From positions 124,001 to 188,000 of the forward strand of contig CANMQP010000005.1 of NCBI GenBank assembly GCA_947500035.1: a stretch of 64,000 bases of DNA, in the 5' to 3' direction. A model generated the notes under the pieces. That model did no database searches and was not told the DNA's origin. It saw nothing but the letters and a program-made list of their open reading frames with translations. Of this stretch, positions 1 through 8,609 are shown one piece after another. Made by a program: the position numbers and the translations under genes. This DNA comes from an uncultured Kiloniellaceae bacterium (lineage in GTDB: Bacteria; Pseudomonadota; Alphaproteobacteria; Kiloniellales; Kiloniellaceae). How positions within the stretch are numbered: the first letter of the stretch is position 1; each line of letters begins with the position of its first letter.

Positions 1-25
1 CGAGATTACACTTCACCGCGGAAGG

Positions 26-56
26 CCCCGATAAATCCTGTCCTGATCTATCGGGG
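26..56 (-). terminator. Possible hairpin downstream of fdhA
   Basis: The 8-bp arms CCCCGATA (26-33) and TATCGGGG (49-56) are perfectly complementary around a 15-nt loop. They lie about 55 nt past the fdhA stop codon. There is no clear T-run on the minus strand, so this may be a factor-assisted terminator or simply a stable 3' end. Confidence 0.35.
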
Positions 57-112
57 GCTCTCGAAATTAACCAAACCGGTCAGCGGCCCCACTCTCTGCG
101 GCGGACCTGCGC

Positions 113-2899
113 CTACTGTGCCGCCACGGCTTGAACCGGTTCGATCCGGGCCGCACAGAACTTGAACTCGGGAATTTTCCCGAAGGGATCGAGCTGTGGG
201 TTGGTCAGGACGTTGGCGGCTGCCTCCGCGAAGCAGAAGGGGATGAAGAGCATTCCCTCGGGCACGTCCCCGTCTTGGCGGACCTTGAGCAGGATCGTGC
301 CGCGCCGGGTCTGGACCTGGACGTAATCGCCCGGCTCCACGCCCATGCGCAGAATATCGCGCGCATTCACCATCACGACGGCTTCCGGCTCCAGCGTGTC
401 GAGCGCGGTGGCCCGGCGGGTCATGGCGCCGGTGTGCCAGTGCTCGAGCATCCGTCCCGTGGTCAGGACCATGGGATAGTCGTTGTCCGGCAATTCATCC
501 GGCGGAATCAGCTTGGCGGGAACGATCTTGCCGCGGCCGCTGGTGGTGGGGAAGCCGTTGACAAAGATGATCTCGTTGCCCGGCTCATCCGGCGCATCGC
601 AAGGGTAGGTCACCGAGTCCTCGCGCTCCAGGCGGTCCCAGGTGATGTTGTTCAGCGACGGCATGACCTGCGCCATCTCGGCGAAAACGTCCTTGGGATG
701 CAGATAGCTCCAGTCGAGGCCGATACCCTGGGCCAGGGCCTGGGTAATCCACCAGTCCTGACGGGCCTCGCCAGGAGGCGGCACGACCTGCCGGGCCAGC
801 TGGACCTGACGGTTGGTGTTGGTGAAGGTGCCGGTCTTTTCCGCATGGGCCGAGGCCGGCAGGATCACGTCCGCGTGCCAGGCGGTCTCGGTCATGAAAA
901 TATCCTGAACCACCAGATGCTCGAGCTTTGCGAGGGCTTGCCGGGCGTGGTTCTGATCCGGGTCGGACATCGCCGGGTTCTCGCCCATGATGTACATGGC
1001 TTTGACCTGGCCGTCGTGGATCGCGTTGATGGTCTCCACCACGGTCAGACCGCGTTTCGGATCCATGGGTTTTCCCCAGAAGGATTCGATGGACTCACGC
1101 ACCTCGTCCTTCTCGACCGAGCGGTAATCCGGATAGAACATCGGGATCAGGCCGGCGTCGGATGCCCCCTGAACGTTGTTCTGACCGCGCAGGGGATGCA
1201 GCCCCGTGCCGGGCCGGCCGACCTGGCCCGTGATCAGCGCTAGCGTGATCAGGCAGCGCGAGTTATCGGTGCCGTGCACATGCTGAGAGATGCCCATGCC
1301 CCAGAAGATGATCGAGGTGCGGGCGGTCGCATAGGTGCGTGCGACGTCCCGGATGACGGCGGCTTCAATGCCGCACACCTTCTCCATCTCCTCCGGCGAA
1401 TAGTCTTTCACCCGCTCCTGGAGATCCTCGAAGCCCTCGGTATTGGCTTGCACGTATTGCCGGTCATAGAGCTCTTCCTCGATGATCGTGTAGAGCATGG
1501 CGTTGAGTAGTGCCACGTCGCGGCCCGCTTTGAACTGCAGGCTATGGCTGGCATAGCGCGAGAGGTTCTGGGCGCGCGGATCCATGATGATCAGTTTGGT
1601 GCCGCGCTTGGCCGCCCGCTTGAAGTAGGTCGCTGCCACCGGGTGGTTCTGCGCGGGCCGTGCGCCGATGACGATGGCACACTCCGCATCGTCGATGGCC
1701 GTAAAGGGCGCGGACACCGCACCGGAACCGACCGTTTCCATCAGGGCAGCCACGGAGGAGGCATGGCAGAGCCGGGTGCAGTGGTCGACGTTGTTGCTGC
1801 CGAAGCCGGTGCGCACCAGTTTCTGGAAGAGATAGGCTTCTTCGTTAGAGCCTTTGGCGGAGCCGAAACCGGCCATGGAGAAGGGCCCGTGTTCGTCCCG
1901 GATGGCTCTCAGGCCGCTGGATGCGCGCTCGAGCGCTTCTTCCCATGTGGCTTCCCGGAAGACGGCGCTGTAATCGCCGTCCCGCATCTGGGCCTGCCAG
2001 TCCTTGGGAGCGTCGTCCCGGCGGATCAGCGGTTTCGTCAGGCGTCCCGCGTGGTCGATGTAGTCGTAACCGAAGCGGCCTTTGACGCAGAGCCGGTTTT
2101 CGTTGGCCGGTCCGTCACGTCCGTCGATGGAGATGATCTTGTCGTCCTTGACATGGGCGGTGGTCTGACAGCCGACACCGCAGAAGGGGCAGAGCGTATC
2201 CACATCCCGGTCTTCGAATTCCGTGCGCACACCCTGATCGTTGAGCAGCGAGGATTCCATCAGTGCGCCGGTCGGGCAAGCCTGAACGCATTCGCCGCAG
2301 GCCACGCAGGTGCTGTCGCCCATTTCAGTATCGAAGTCGAAGATGACCTTCGCATGTCCGCCACGGTAGGCCATACCGATCACATCGTTGACCTGAACCT
2401 CGCGGCAGGCGCGCACGCAGAGGCCGCAGTTGATGCAGGCATCCAGATGCACGGACATGGCCGTATGACTGATATCGGGCGCGTGGTGCTCTTTGGCCGG
2501 GAAGCGGCTTTCGGTGACGCCGATATCCGAGGCCCAGTTCCAGAATTTGGACTCCGGATCATGCGCGACCTCACGCGCCGGCTGATCGGCGACCAGCAGC
2601 TCGAACACCAGTTCGCGGGATTTCTTGGCCCGGTCGCTGGCGGTGTTGACCTTCATACCCTCGCTCGGGGTGCGGATGCAGGAGGCGGCGAGGGAGCGTT
2701 CGCCCTCGATCTCGACCATGCAGACCCGGCAGTTGCCGTCTTCCCGGTAGCCGGGTTCCGGTGAATAGCAAAGATGCGGAATCTCCACGCCCTGGCGCTG
2801 CGCCACCTGCCAGATGGTCTCGCCGTCTTTGGCGGTCACGTCCTGACCGTTAAGATTGAAAGTGACAGCTGAAGTCATGGTGTCGTTTCCTACGGACAT
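113..2899 (-). CDS. fdhA: NAD-dependent formate dehydrogenase, alpha (catalytic) subunit
   Basis: This is the molybdopterin (Mo or W) subunit that oxidises formate to CO2 and passes electrons through Fe-S clusters to the NAD-reducing beta subunit in the cytoplasm. In order it shows an N-terminal 2Fe-2S ferredoxin domain (first Cys near residue 44), two 4Fe-4S motifs (CINCGLCVRAC and CVACGECVQAC), the cluster motif CPFCGVGC, and the molybdopterin domains. The active-site Cys is in DHCTRLCHASS, so this is a Cys rather than a selenocysteine enzyme. The frame stays open 60 codons further upstream, but that stretch lies inside fdhB. The ATG at 2899 overlaps the fdhB stop as ATGA and gives 928 aa, which is normal for FDH1-type or FdsA-type enzymes. 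A second ATG seven codons in is also possible. Confidence 0.95.
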   Translation of the reverse strand: MSVGNDTMTSAVTFNLNGQDVTAKDGETIWQVAQRQGVEIPHLCYSPEPGYREDGNCRVCMVEIEGERSLAASCIRTPSEGMKVNTASDRAKKSRELVFELLVADQPAREVAHDPESKFWNWASDIGVTESRFPAKEHHAPDISHTAMSVHLDACINCGLCVRACREVQVNDVIGMAYRGGHAKVIFDFDTEMGDSTCVACGECVQACPTGALMESSLLNDQGVRTEFEDRDVDTLCPFCGVGCQTTAHVKDDKIISIDGRDGPANENRLCVKGRFGYDYIDHAGRLTKPLIRRDDAPKDWQAQMRDGDYSAVFREATWEEALERASSGLRAIRDEHGPFSMAGFGSAKGSNEEAYLFQKLVRTGFGSNNVDHCTRLCHASSVAALMETVGSGAVSAPFTAIDDAECAIVIGARPAQNHPVAATYFKRAAKRGTKLIIMDPRAQNLSRYASHSLQFKAGRDVALLNAMLYTIIEEELYDRQYVQANTEGFEDLQERVKDYSPEEMEKVCGIEAAVIRDVARTYATARTSIIFWGMGISQHVHGTDNSRCLITLALITGQVGRPGTGLHPLRGQNNVQGASDAGLIPMFYPDYRSVEKDEVRESIESFWGKPMDPKRGLTVVETINAIHDGQVKAMYIMGENPAMSDPDQNHARQALAKLEHLVVQDIFMTETAWHADVILPASAHAEKTGTFTNTNRQVQLARQVVPPPGEARQDWWITQALAQGIGLDWSYLHPKDVFAEMAQVMPSLNNITWDRLEREDSVTYPCDAPDEPGNEIIFVNGFPTTSGRGKIVPAKLIPPDELPDNDYPMVLTTGRMLEHWHTGAMTRRATALDTLEPEAVVMVNARDILRMGVEPGDYVQVQTRRGTILLKVRQDGDVPEGMLFIPFCFAEAAANVLTNPQLDPFGKIPEFKFCAARIEPVQAVAAQ

Positions 2900-4611
2900 C
2901 ACAGGTCCTCCGGGAAGTATTTCATTACGGTGAGCAGGGGGTTCGGGGCAGCCTGGCCCAGCCCGCAGATCGAGGCGTCGCGCATCACGACCGAGAGGTC
3001 GTTGAGCAAATCCTGATCCCACTTGGGTTCGGACATCAGCTTGACGGCTTTTTCCGTTCCGTTTCGGCAGGGTGTGCACTGACCGCAGCTCTCGTCCTCG
3101 AAGAAGCGCATGAGGTTCAGCGCCACGTCCTTCATGTTGTCCTGATCCGACAGGACGACCACGGCGGCGGAGCCGATGAAGCTTCCATATTCCTCGAGCG
3201 TTCCGAAGTCGAGCGGGATGTCGCCCATGGAGGCGGGCAGGACACCGCCGGAAGCCCCGCCGGGCAGGTAGCCCTTGAAGCTGTGGCCGTCGGCCATGCC
3301 GTCACAGTATTCCTGAATCAGCTCGCGAACCGTAATACCCGCCGGCGCCAGCTTGACGCCCGGTGACTTGACCCTGCCGGAAACCGAGAAGGACCGCAGG
3401 CCCTTGCGGCCGTTGCGCCCCTCGGAGGAAAACCACTCCGGACCGCGCTCGACCAGATCGCGCACCCAGTAAACCGTCTCGACGTTATGGGTGAGGGTCG
3501 GCAGGCCAAAGAGGCCTTTTTCGGAGGGGAAGGGCGGTTTGTGACGGGGCAGACCGCGCTTGCCTTCGATCGATTCGATCATTGCCGACTCTTCGCCGCA
3601 GATGTAGGCGCCCGCGCCGCGGCGCACCTCGATCTGCCGTCCGGCGGTGAGCCCCGCGGTTTCCAGCTTGGCGATTTCCCGATGCAGGATCTCGATGACG
3701 GCCGGATACTCATCGCGGATATAGACGTAGATGGTCTCGACCTCGGTCACCCAGGCGGCAACCAGCATGCCTTCCAGGAAACGATGTGGATCGGATTCCA
3801 GATAAAAGCGGTCCTTGAAGGTCCCTGGTTCGCCTTCGTCGCCGTTGATGGCGAAGAGGCGGGGTTTGGGCTGCTGCCGCACGATCTTCCATTTCAGGCC
3901 GGCGGGGAAGCCCGCACCGCCCAGACCGCGCAGGCCTGAATCTTCCATGACCTTGATCAGTTCGTCCGGCGTCTTTTGCCCTGCAAGGCAGTCGCGCAGC
4001 AGGCTGTAACCCCCGTTGTTCTGATAGGCTTCGAAATCCCTGTAGGCAGGGATCTCCGGGTGAGTGTGTTTGCTTTCGACCGTGCTGGTGATGTTCTCGA
4101 CGTTGGCGTTATCGACGTGATAGTGCCCGACCTCGGCCACCGGAGCGGTGTCGCATCGGCCCATGCAGGGCGCGCGCACCACGCGGACCGATGCACCGGA
4201 ATTGGCTTTGAGGCCCTCGAGCAGAGCCTGCGCGCCCTTGAGCTCGCAGGTCAGGCTGTCGCAGACCCGCACGGTGATCTCATGATCGACCGTTTCTCCG
4301 TCCTGGACGATATCGAAGTGGGCGTAGAAGGACGCAACCTCGTAGACCTCGGACATGGGCAGCTTCATGATGTCGGCCAACGCTTGCAGATGCCCGGCCT
4401 TCAGGCTGCCGTACTTATCCTGAATCAGATGCAGGTGCTCGATCAGCAGATCCCGCTGGGTCGAACGCTCGTCGAGCAGCTCCAGGATCTCATCGAGATC
4501 TTTGGGATCGAGCTGCCGGCCCTTGTTGAAGGCCGGTGCCTTCCGCCGTCCGGAACCGGGATGAATCTTACCGCTCGCCCCTGTCACTCCACTTGCTGCG
4601 CCCTGCGCCAT
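2899..4611 (-). CDS. fdhB: NAD-dependent formate dehydrogenase, beta subunit (NuoE-NuoF fusion)
   Basis: This is the diaphorase subunit that takes electrons from FdhA and reduces NAD+ through FMN. Residues about 30-165 resemble NuoE, with 2Fe-2S ligands CDSLTC and CMGRC. Residues about 190-570 resemble NuoF, with the glycine-rich NADH/FMN site GLRGLGGAGFP, the GDEGEPGTFKDR stretch and the 4Fe-4S motif SCGQCTPC. The 570 aa length and the NuoE-NuoF fusion match the M. extorquens FDH1 beta subunit. The FdsGBA systems instead keep FdsG and FdsB separate. The ATG has a good ribosome-binding site (GGAGAG). It forms a translationally coupled operon with fdhA. No fdhD, fdsC or fdsD accessory gene is visible here. 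Confidence 0.94.
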   Translation of the reverse strand: MAQGAASGVTGASGKIHPGSGRRKAPAFNKGRQLDPKDLDEILELLDERSTQRDLLIEHLHLIQDKYGSLKAGHLQALADIMKLPMSEVYEVASFYAHFDIVQDGETVDHEITVRVCDSLTCELKGAQALLEGLKANSGASVRVVRAPCMGRCDTAPVAEVGHYHVDNANVENITSTVESKHTHPEIPAYRDFEAYQNNGGYSLLRDCLAGQKTPDELIKVMEDSGLRGLGGAGFPAGLKWKIVRQQPKPRLFAINGDEGEPGTFKDRFYLESDPHRFLEGMLVAAWVTEVETIYVYIRDEYPAVIEILHREIAKLETAGLTAGRQIEVRRGAGAYICGEESAMIESIEGKRGLPRHKPPFPSEKGLFGLPTLTHNVETVYWVRDLVERGPEWFSSEGRNGRKGLRSFSVSGRVKSPGVKLAPAGITVRELIQEYCDGMADGHSFKGYLPGGASGGVLPASMGDIPLDFGTLEEYGSFIGSAAVVVLSDQDNMKDVALNLMRFFEDESCGQCTPCRNGTEKAVKLMSEPKWDQDLLNDLSVVMRDASICGLGQAAPNPLLTVMKYFPEDL

Positions 4612-4885
4612 CTTCTCTCCACCTCTGTCTACCGCTTCACAGCGGCTTATTTCAGCGCACGCCTGATTCCCCTGGCATGCTGAATCTCAAGCAATATTGC
4701 CGAGATGCCGGAAAAATAAGCAAATCGCTATTTCGAATGAGGTAATAGGGGAAGCTGATTACATCGCTGTTTAAGCAATAAGCGTCCGGTCACCATGACT
4801 TTAGGTCGAGGGTTCACCTGCAATGCCCTCCTGTGATGCCCTCTGGCGTTCGAAGGCTTCCGGCGCGGGATGAGCCCTCATGGTT
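4612..4885 (-). promoter_or_regulatory. Intergenic region upstream of fdhB
   Basis: About 270 bases separate the fdhB start from the end of the protease gene, and both genes run on the minus strand. The region must hold the fdhBA promoter. It is A+T-rich around 4690-4790, but no motif convincing enough to name was seen. Formate dehydrogenase operons are often under a LysR regulator, yet none is adjacent here. Confidence 0.4.
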
Positions 4886-4906
4886 AAAAGAGCGTTAAGT
4901 CACTCT
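4886..4906 (-). terminator. Intrinsic terminator of the C58 protease gene
   Basis: On the minus strand AGAGTG pairs with CGCTCT (one G-U pair) around a 6-nt loop and runs into TTTT. The stem overlaps the stop codon of the upstream gene. The hairpin is short but placed as expected. Confidence 0.4.
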
Positions 4907-5529
4907 AAACCTTTGCTTTCAAGAAAACTCATGAGAGCCGGAAAACCTGGATTCTTTATCAGGCTAATGCTTTCCCATTGGGAAACCGTGTCGTGGTGCT
5001 GAGTGTAAAGCTTCGACAGGCTGGTGAAGAACTCACTCAGACCCTCATGGGTCTCTCCTTCAAAATACCCTAGATTGGGATCGAAGACCTGCCAGCTCTT
5101 GTTCGGGTTCACGGCGATCCCAACGGCGTGAGCGCCGCCCTTAGAGAAATTTAAGACGATGTAGTGGGCTCTGCCAGGCGCACTTGTGCTGGCGGTGAGT
5201 ATTTTCTCCACATTTGCGTCGGTGGCATCGGGTTTCGTAATGAACCCGGTGTAAGGGCTGACCCCGGTCAGTGCTTTGAATTCGGCATAAACGTCGTGTT
5301 CCCTGACGCCCTCCTTAAACTTGTCGTCGAATTTATCCTGTACCAGTTTTGCGTAGTAAACGTTGTTCGTCATCAAGTCCTCGGTGATGCGAACGCCCAA
5401 GTAGTAGAGTTGAGCGAAGCGTATGACCAGGCCCGCGCAAACTCCCTTGTCTGCGGTCATATCGTCGTAGCTTTTCGCCAGCACAGCCTTCTGCTGAAAT
5501 GCGAATACCACATAGTCATTCAAATCCAT
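4900..5529 (-). CDS. YopT/AvrPphB-like (family C58) cysteine protease domain protein
   Basis: This 209-aa protein carries what looks like the papain-fold C58 catalytic triad. Cys31 is in DKGVCAGL at the start of a helix, His134 is in GGAHAVGI, and Asp150 is in VFDPNLGYF. The His-Asp spacing of 16 residues and the FDPN.G context are typical of YopT and AvrPphB, while the Cys-His spacing of 103 is slightly short. Known members are secreted effectors or toxin modules that cleave prenylated GTPases, kinases or themselves. There is no signal peptide, and the protein is almost only the catalytic domain. The start has a strong ribosome-binding site (GGGAGG). Sampled 60-base lines are 42-48% GC, visibly lower than the neighbours, suggesting acquisition by transfer. 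The substrate is unknown. Confidence 0.72.
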   Translation of the reverse strand: MDLNDYVVFAFQQKAVLAKSYDDMTADKGVCAGLVIRFAQLYYLGVRITEDLMTNNVYYAKLVQDKFDDKFKEGVREHDVYAEFKALTGVSPYTGFITKPDATDANVEKILTASTSAPGRAHYIVLNFSKGGAHAVGIAVNPNKSWQVFDPNLGYFEGETHEGLSEFFTSLSKLYTQHHDTVSQWESISLIKNPGFPALMSFLESKGLE

Positions 5530-5725
5530 CGAAACCTCCCGTTGTTTGGCCGCGGCAGCCCATCAGCAAAACTGCTGAGTTAAGGGCCATGACGTTGCGG
5601 CATCCGACTCGAGATGTTGGTGCGGGGGTCAGGGATTTTGATGAGTCAATTTTAGATGTATGCCTATACAAAAATGTATGAACGCGGTCGCTGATGACGC
5701 GCCAATCAAGCGCTCTGCTGGCAGG

Positions 5726-6277
5726 TCAGGGGTGCAGGATCAGCTTCGCGAGTTCAATGGCGCGCTCCCAGGAGATGCCGTCGACCACGTCGCCGTAGAG
5801 CGGGTGGTCGCATTCGTGGGGGAACACCAGGGGGCGCGTGCCCTTGTCCTGCCACTCGACGTTGCAGGCCAGATGCTCAAGAGGCTCGCCCTCGCCGGTG
5901 CGCTTGTAGCCGGGCATGGTCACCGCCAGCCAGCCGAAGCTGCCGTCTTCCGCCTGGTTCTCGTGGAAGGTGTCGATGTAGCGGTTAAAGCTCTTCTCGC
6001 TCTGGCTCACCCAGACACCCCAGCAAAAGGGATCTTCCGCGTCGTCGATGGGGATCTCCAGGGTGGCGCGGATGAAAAAGCTCTCGCCGTTAATGACGCA
6101 GGTGTCTTCGGTCAGTTTTGCCTGTGCGGCGCGCTCACTCATGGTTAACTGATAGTAACTATAAGGCGCATCGTTTGCGAAGGACGGCGACCCCTGATGC
6201 AGCTCTCCGCAGAGATCACATTGGAATTCAAAGGGTTTGAAAGGGTCGCTACCTGCGGTTAACCAACTCAAAGCCAT
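5726..6277 (-). CDS. DUF2199 family protein
   Basis: This 183-aa soluble protein begins with a CDLCGELHQG-type motif (two Cys in a zinc-knuckle-like CxxC) followed by a DAPYSYY stretch, and later has WGVWVS and a central GYKRTGEGEPL loop. These are hallmarks of DUF2199, a family of unknown function. The ATG follows an AGGA element. The gene lies 196 bases upstream of the C58 protease gene on the same strand, so co-transcription is possible but not shown. A role as inhibitor or partner of the protease would be speculation. Confidence 0.7.
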   Translation of the reverse strand: MALSWLTAGSDPFKPFEFQCDLCGELHQGSPSFANDAPYSYYQLTMSERAAQAKLTEDTCVINGESFFIRATLEIPIDDAEDPFCWGVWVSQSEKSFNRYIDTFHENQAEDGSFGWLAVTMPGYKRTGEGEPLEHLACNVEWQDKGTRPLVFPHECDHPLYGDVVDGISWERAIELAKLILHP

Positions 6278-6438
6278 TTTATCTTTCCTGAGCGTGTTGT
6301 GTTTCCGGCAATATGCACCGGAAGAGTTTAAGAATAGCTGAGCGTTGCGAGGCTTTGCGGGATACGCCTAAGTCTTTCAACCGGCATCACAAAGAGGGCA
6401 CAGGCGAGGGTTTCTTTTTGTCCCTATAGTCCGGTCCC

Positions 6439-7572
6439 ATGATCGATTTCTTCAGGCCGCGCCGCCGATTTGTCCTCCCCGTCATCGTCTCCATTGCCGC
6501 ATCGCCAGCGTTGACCGCCGAGCAGTCTCAGGCCGACCAGCTTCAGGCAGATCAACGTCAGGCAGATCAACATCAGGCCGGCCAGCTTAGGACTGAAACA
6601 CCCCTGGATGCGCCACTTGCCGATGCGCTTCAGCGGGCAGCCGCTTCCGAGGATCCCAACGCCTTTGACGCGACGGTCCGGCAGGCACTCGAGACGAACC
6701 CCGAACAGCAACCTGCAATCCTGCGCCTCGCCATTGTCCTGAGGCCCGATTGGGCTGCCGCGCTGGTGGGTGCCGGTCTGGCCGCGAAACCTGACCCGTC
6801 CGGGTCCGGCAGAGCCCTAACCCAGCGGGCAGTCCCGGCCACTGCTGTCGGAGTGGCGCCTATACCCGCGCCTGATACCGAGGCCCCGCCGGAACCGGCG
6901 GCGGCACCTGCGGCGAAGGCACCCTCTAATCCCGCCTTTACCGGCAGTGTGGATTTCGGCGGTATCCTGCGCACGGGCAACACGGAGAACGCCGGTGTGA
7001 AAGGGCAGTTGAAACTCGGCTACAAACCAGACCGCTGGGAACACAAGGGCACGGCGGAGGCTTCCTATCTCAGAAGCGAGGCTGAAACCCTGGAGCAACG
7101 GGCGGTGCTTGAGTACGAGGTCAACTACGATATCACGGACCGGCTTTTCGCGTTTGGCCTGGCCAACTACACGGATGATCGCTTCAGCGGTTTCGATTTC
7201 GAGACCTTGAGCTCCGCTGGCCTGGGGGTACGCCTTTACGAGGGGGATCCCGTAACATGGGAAGTCACTGCCGGTCCCAGCCTTCGCTATGCCGAATTCT
7301 CGGATAGTGACGAGAGCGAGACCGCGCCGGGCGCACGCTTTACCAACGATATCAGCTGGCAGGTTTCGGAGAACGCCTTGCTGGCCAATGAAACCGAGGT
7401 TCTGTGGGATCGCGAACGGGTCACGCTGGAGAACGATGCAAGTGTGAAGTTGCGGATCGTCGAGAAGCTCTCGGGCAAGCTCTCATTGAACACCCGCTAC
7501 CGCAGCAACCTGCCCGAAGACACGAAAAGCACCGACACCACCACCCGGGCGTCGATCGTTTATGATTTTTGA
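6439..7572 (+). CDS. DUF481 (YdiY-like) outer-membrane beta-barrel protein
   Basis: An N-terminal signal sequence (residues about 1-27) is followed by a Gln/Ala/Asp pentapeptide repeat. A Pro/Ala-rich linker comes next, and from residue about 165 there is a DUF481 barrel with alternating strands such as GSVDFGGILRTGNTE and a C-terminal aromatic residue (YDF). DUF481 proteins are salt-induced outer-membrane barrels of unclear function. The extra N-terminal region of about 160 aa, including a short helical part around residues 55-90, is not part of the usual family. The ribosome-binding site is weak. Confidence 0.78.
   Translation: MIDFFRPRRRFVLPVIVSIAASPALTAEQSQADQLQADQRQADQHQAGQLRTETPLDAPLADALQRAAASEDPNAFDATVRQALETNPEQQPAILRLAIVLRPDWAAALVGAGLAAKPDPSGSGRALTQRAVPATAVGVAPIPAPDTEAPPEPAAAPAAKAPSNPAFTGSVDFGGILRTGNTENAGVKGQLKLGYKPDRWEHKGTAEASYLRSEAETLEQRAVLEYEVNYDITDRLFAFGLANYTDDRFSGFDFETLSSAGLGVRLYEGDPVTWEVTAGPSLRYAEFSDSDESETAPGARFTNDISWQVSENALLANETEVLWDRERVTLENDASVKLRIVEKLSGKLSLNTRYRSNLPEDTKSTDTTTRASIVYDF
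6526..6585 (+). repeat. Four tandem 15-bp repeats within the DUF481 gene
   Basis: Four in-frame 15-bp units (6526-6540, 6541-6555, 6556-6570, 6571-6585) encode the pentapeptides SQADQ, LQADQ, RQADQ and HQAGQ. They lie just after the predicted signal peptide. Such arrays can change length by slippage without breaking the frame. Confidence 0.85.
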
Positions 7573-7617
7573 GCGATGTGCCGAAGTCTCTCCAATCGGT
7601 CTAAGTGTGAACGACGG

Positions 7618-8382
7618 CTATCGCACCTGAGAGAATCGAACCAGGAGATTACCTTCCTCATCGCTCAGTAAGAGTTGGTCGCCTGAAATCGCAAACTGCT
7701 CCGCACTATCCAGCGCACCCAGGAACCGCATTTCCTGCTCGTCGATCATGTCGCCGCAGGCTTTGCGGGTCGCGCCCAAAGGACCGATCTCGATGCTGCC
7801 CTCCGGTCCGTTTATCGGATCCAGTTCCATGGGTCCGAAGAAACGGTTGCATCCGCCGTCACCGCCGACCCTGTCCTCGCTCTCAATCACCAGAGTAAGA
7901 CGGGTGCCCGGCATCACTTTGCCGCCATTCAGGCTGTCGACGAACCAGTCACCAAACACGCTGAGCGTCTCGTCCTGTTCCGGTAAAAGGCGCTCCAGCT
8001 TCGCGATCCGTTCGCGGGTCATGTCGATCCAGCAGCCCAAAAAGAAATCTCCGGAGCCTGTACCTGCGCCTGCCTGCAACTCGTCCAGATGACAGTTCAG
8101 GTCGCGATAGAGTTCGAAGGCCTTTTGAGCACGTAGCAGTGCACGGCTTGCCTGCAGCTGGCCGACGATATCGTCGATATCCGCCTGTGCCTGCAGAGCT
8201 GTGTCATAGCTGCGCGCGAGGCTCTCGTCGACGTCGCTTTTCAGTTCGCGCAGGCAGTCTCCAAGTTCGATCCGGTTGTCTGATTCAGCCCAGCATTCGT
8301 CGAGCGCAGCTGTGTCGGCAAAGGCGCTTGTGGAGAGAGTGATGACTGCGATTGTGGTTGCGATGGCAAAGGCCGGTTTCAT
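7618..8382 (-). CDS. LprI-like (DUF1311) plus META domain exported protein
   Basis: A clear Sec signal peptide (cleavage near residue 22, AFA-D) precedes a Cys-containing helical domain (residues about 25-130) resembling DUF1311/LprI, the family that includes a lysozyme inhibitor. Residues about 140-254 resemble the META/HslJ fold, with the GGDGGCNRFFG motif and a DxQEMRFL-like helix. The protein is therefore predicted to be periplasmic and to act at the envelope. The start is supported by GGAG nine bases upstream. It converges with the DUF481 gene. The two-domain arrangement is uncommon, and the function is unproven. Confidence 0.7.
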   Translation of the reverse strand: MKPAFAIATTIAVITLSTSAFADTAALDECWAESDNRIELGDCLRELKSDVDESLARSYDTALQAQADIDDIVGQLQASRALLRAQKAFELYRDLNCHLDELQAGAGTGSGDFFLGCWIDMTRERIAKLERLLPEQDETLSVFGDWFVDSLNGGKVMPGTRLTLVIESEDRVGGDGGCNRFFGPMELDPINGPEGSIEIGPLGATRKACGDMIDEQEMRFLGALDSAEQFAISGDQLLLSDEEGNLLVRFSQVR

Positions 8383-8609
8383 GCGAAGTCTCCATCTTGA
8401 TTGATGAGAGCCTGTTTTGACATTCTGTCCTCACACATGGGGCCTCCCAAGAGGAAGATCCATAGTTGTGATCCTTAAGTTTATGCCGAAGCCGGGTCTT
8501 TGGGAACTGAGCGAGATCAATGCGCTGAGTCCTCTATCGCGTCACCTTATTAACGGAGGCTATGACCTGCTTCCACTTGGCAATACCTGCATAGAGAGGC
8601 TGCGAATTT

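Noticed and set aside
131-2764. Long plus-strand open frames (370 and 406 codons) opposite fdhA
   Set aside because: Composition is His/Arg/Gly-rich with no domain, and they lie entirely within a clear formate dehydrogenase gene.
2900-3079. 60-codon N-terminal extension of fdhA
   Set aside because: It lies inside fdhB in another frame and is Arg/Pro-rich. The ATGA overlap at 2899 is the natural start.
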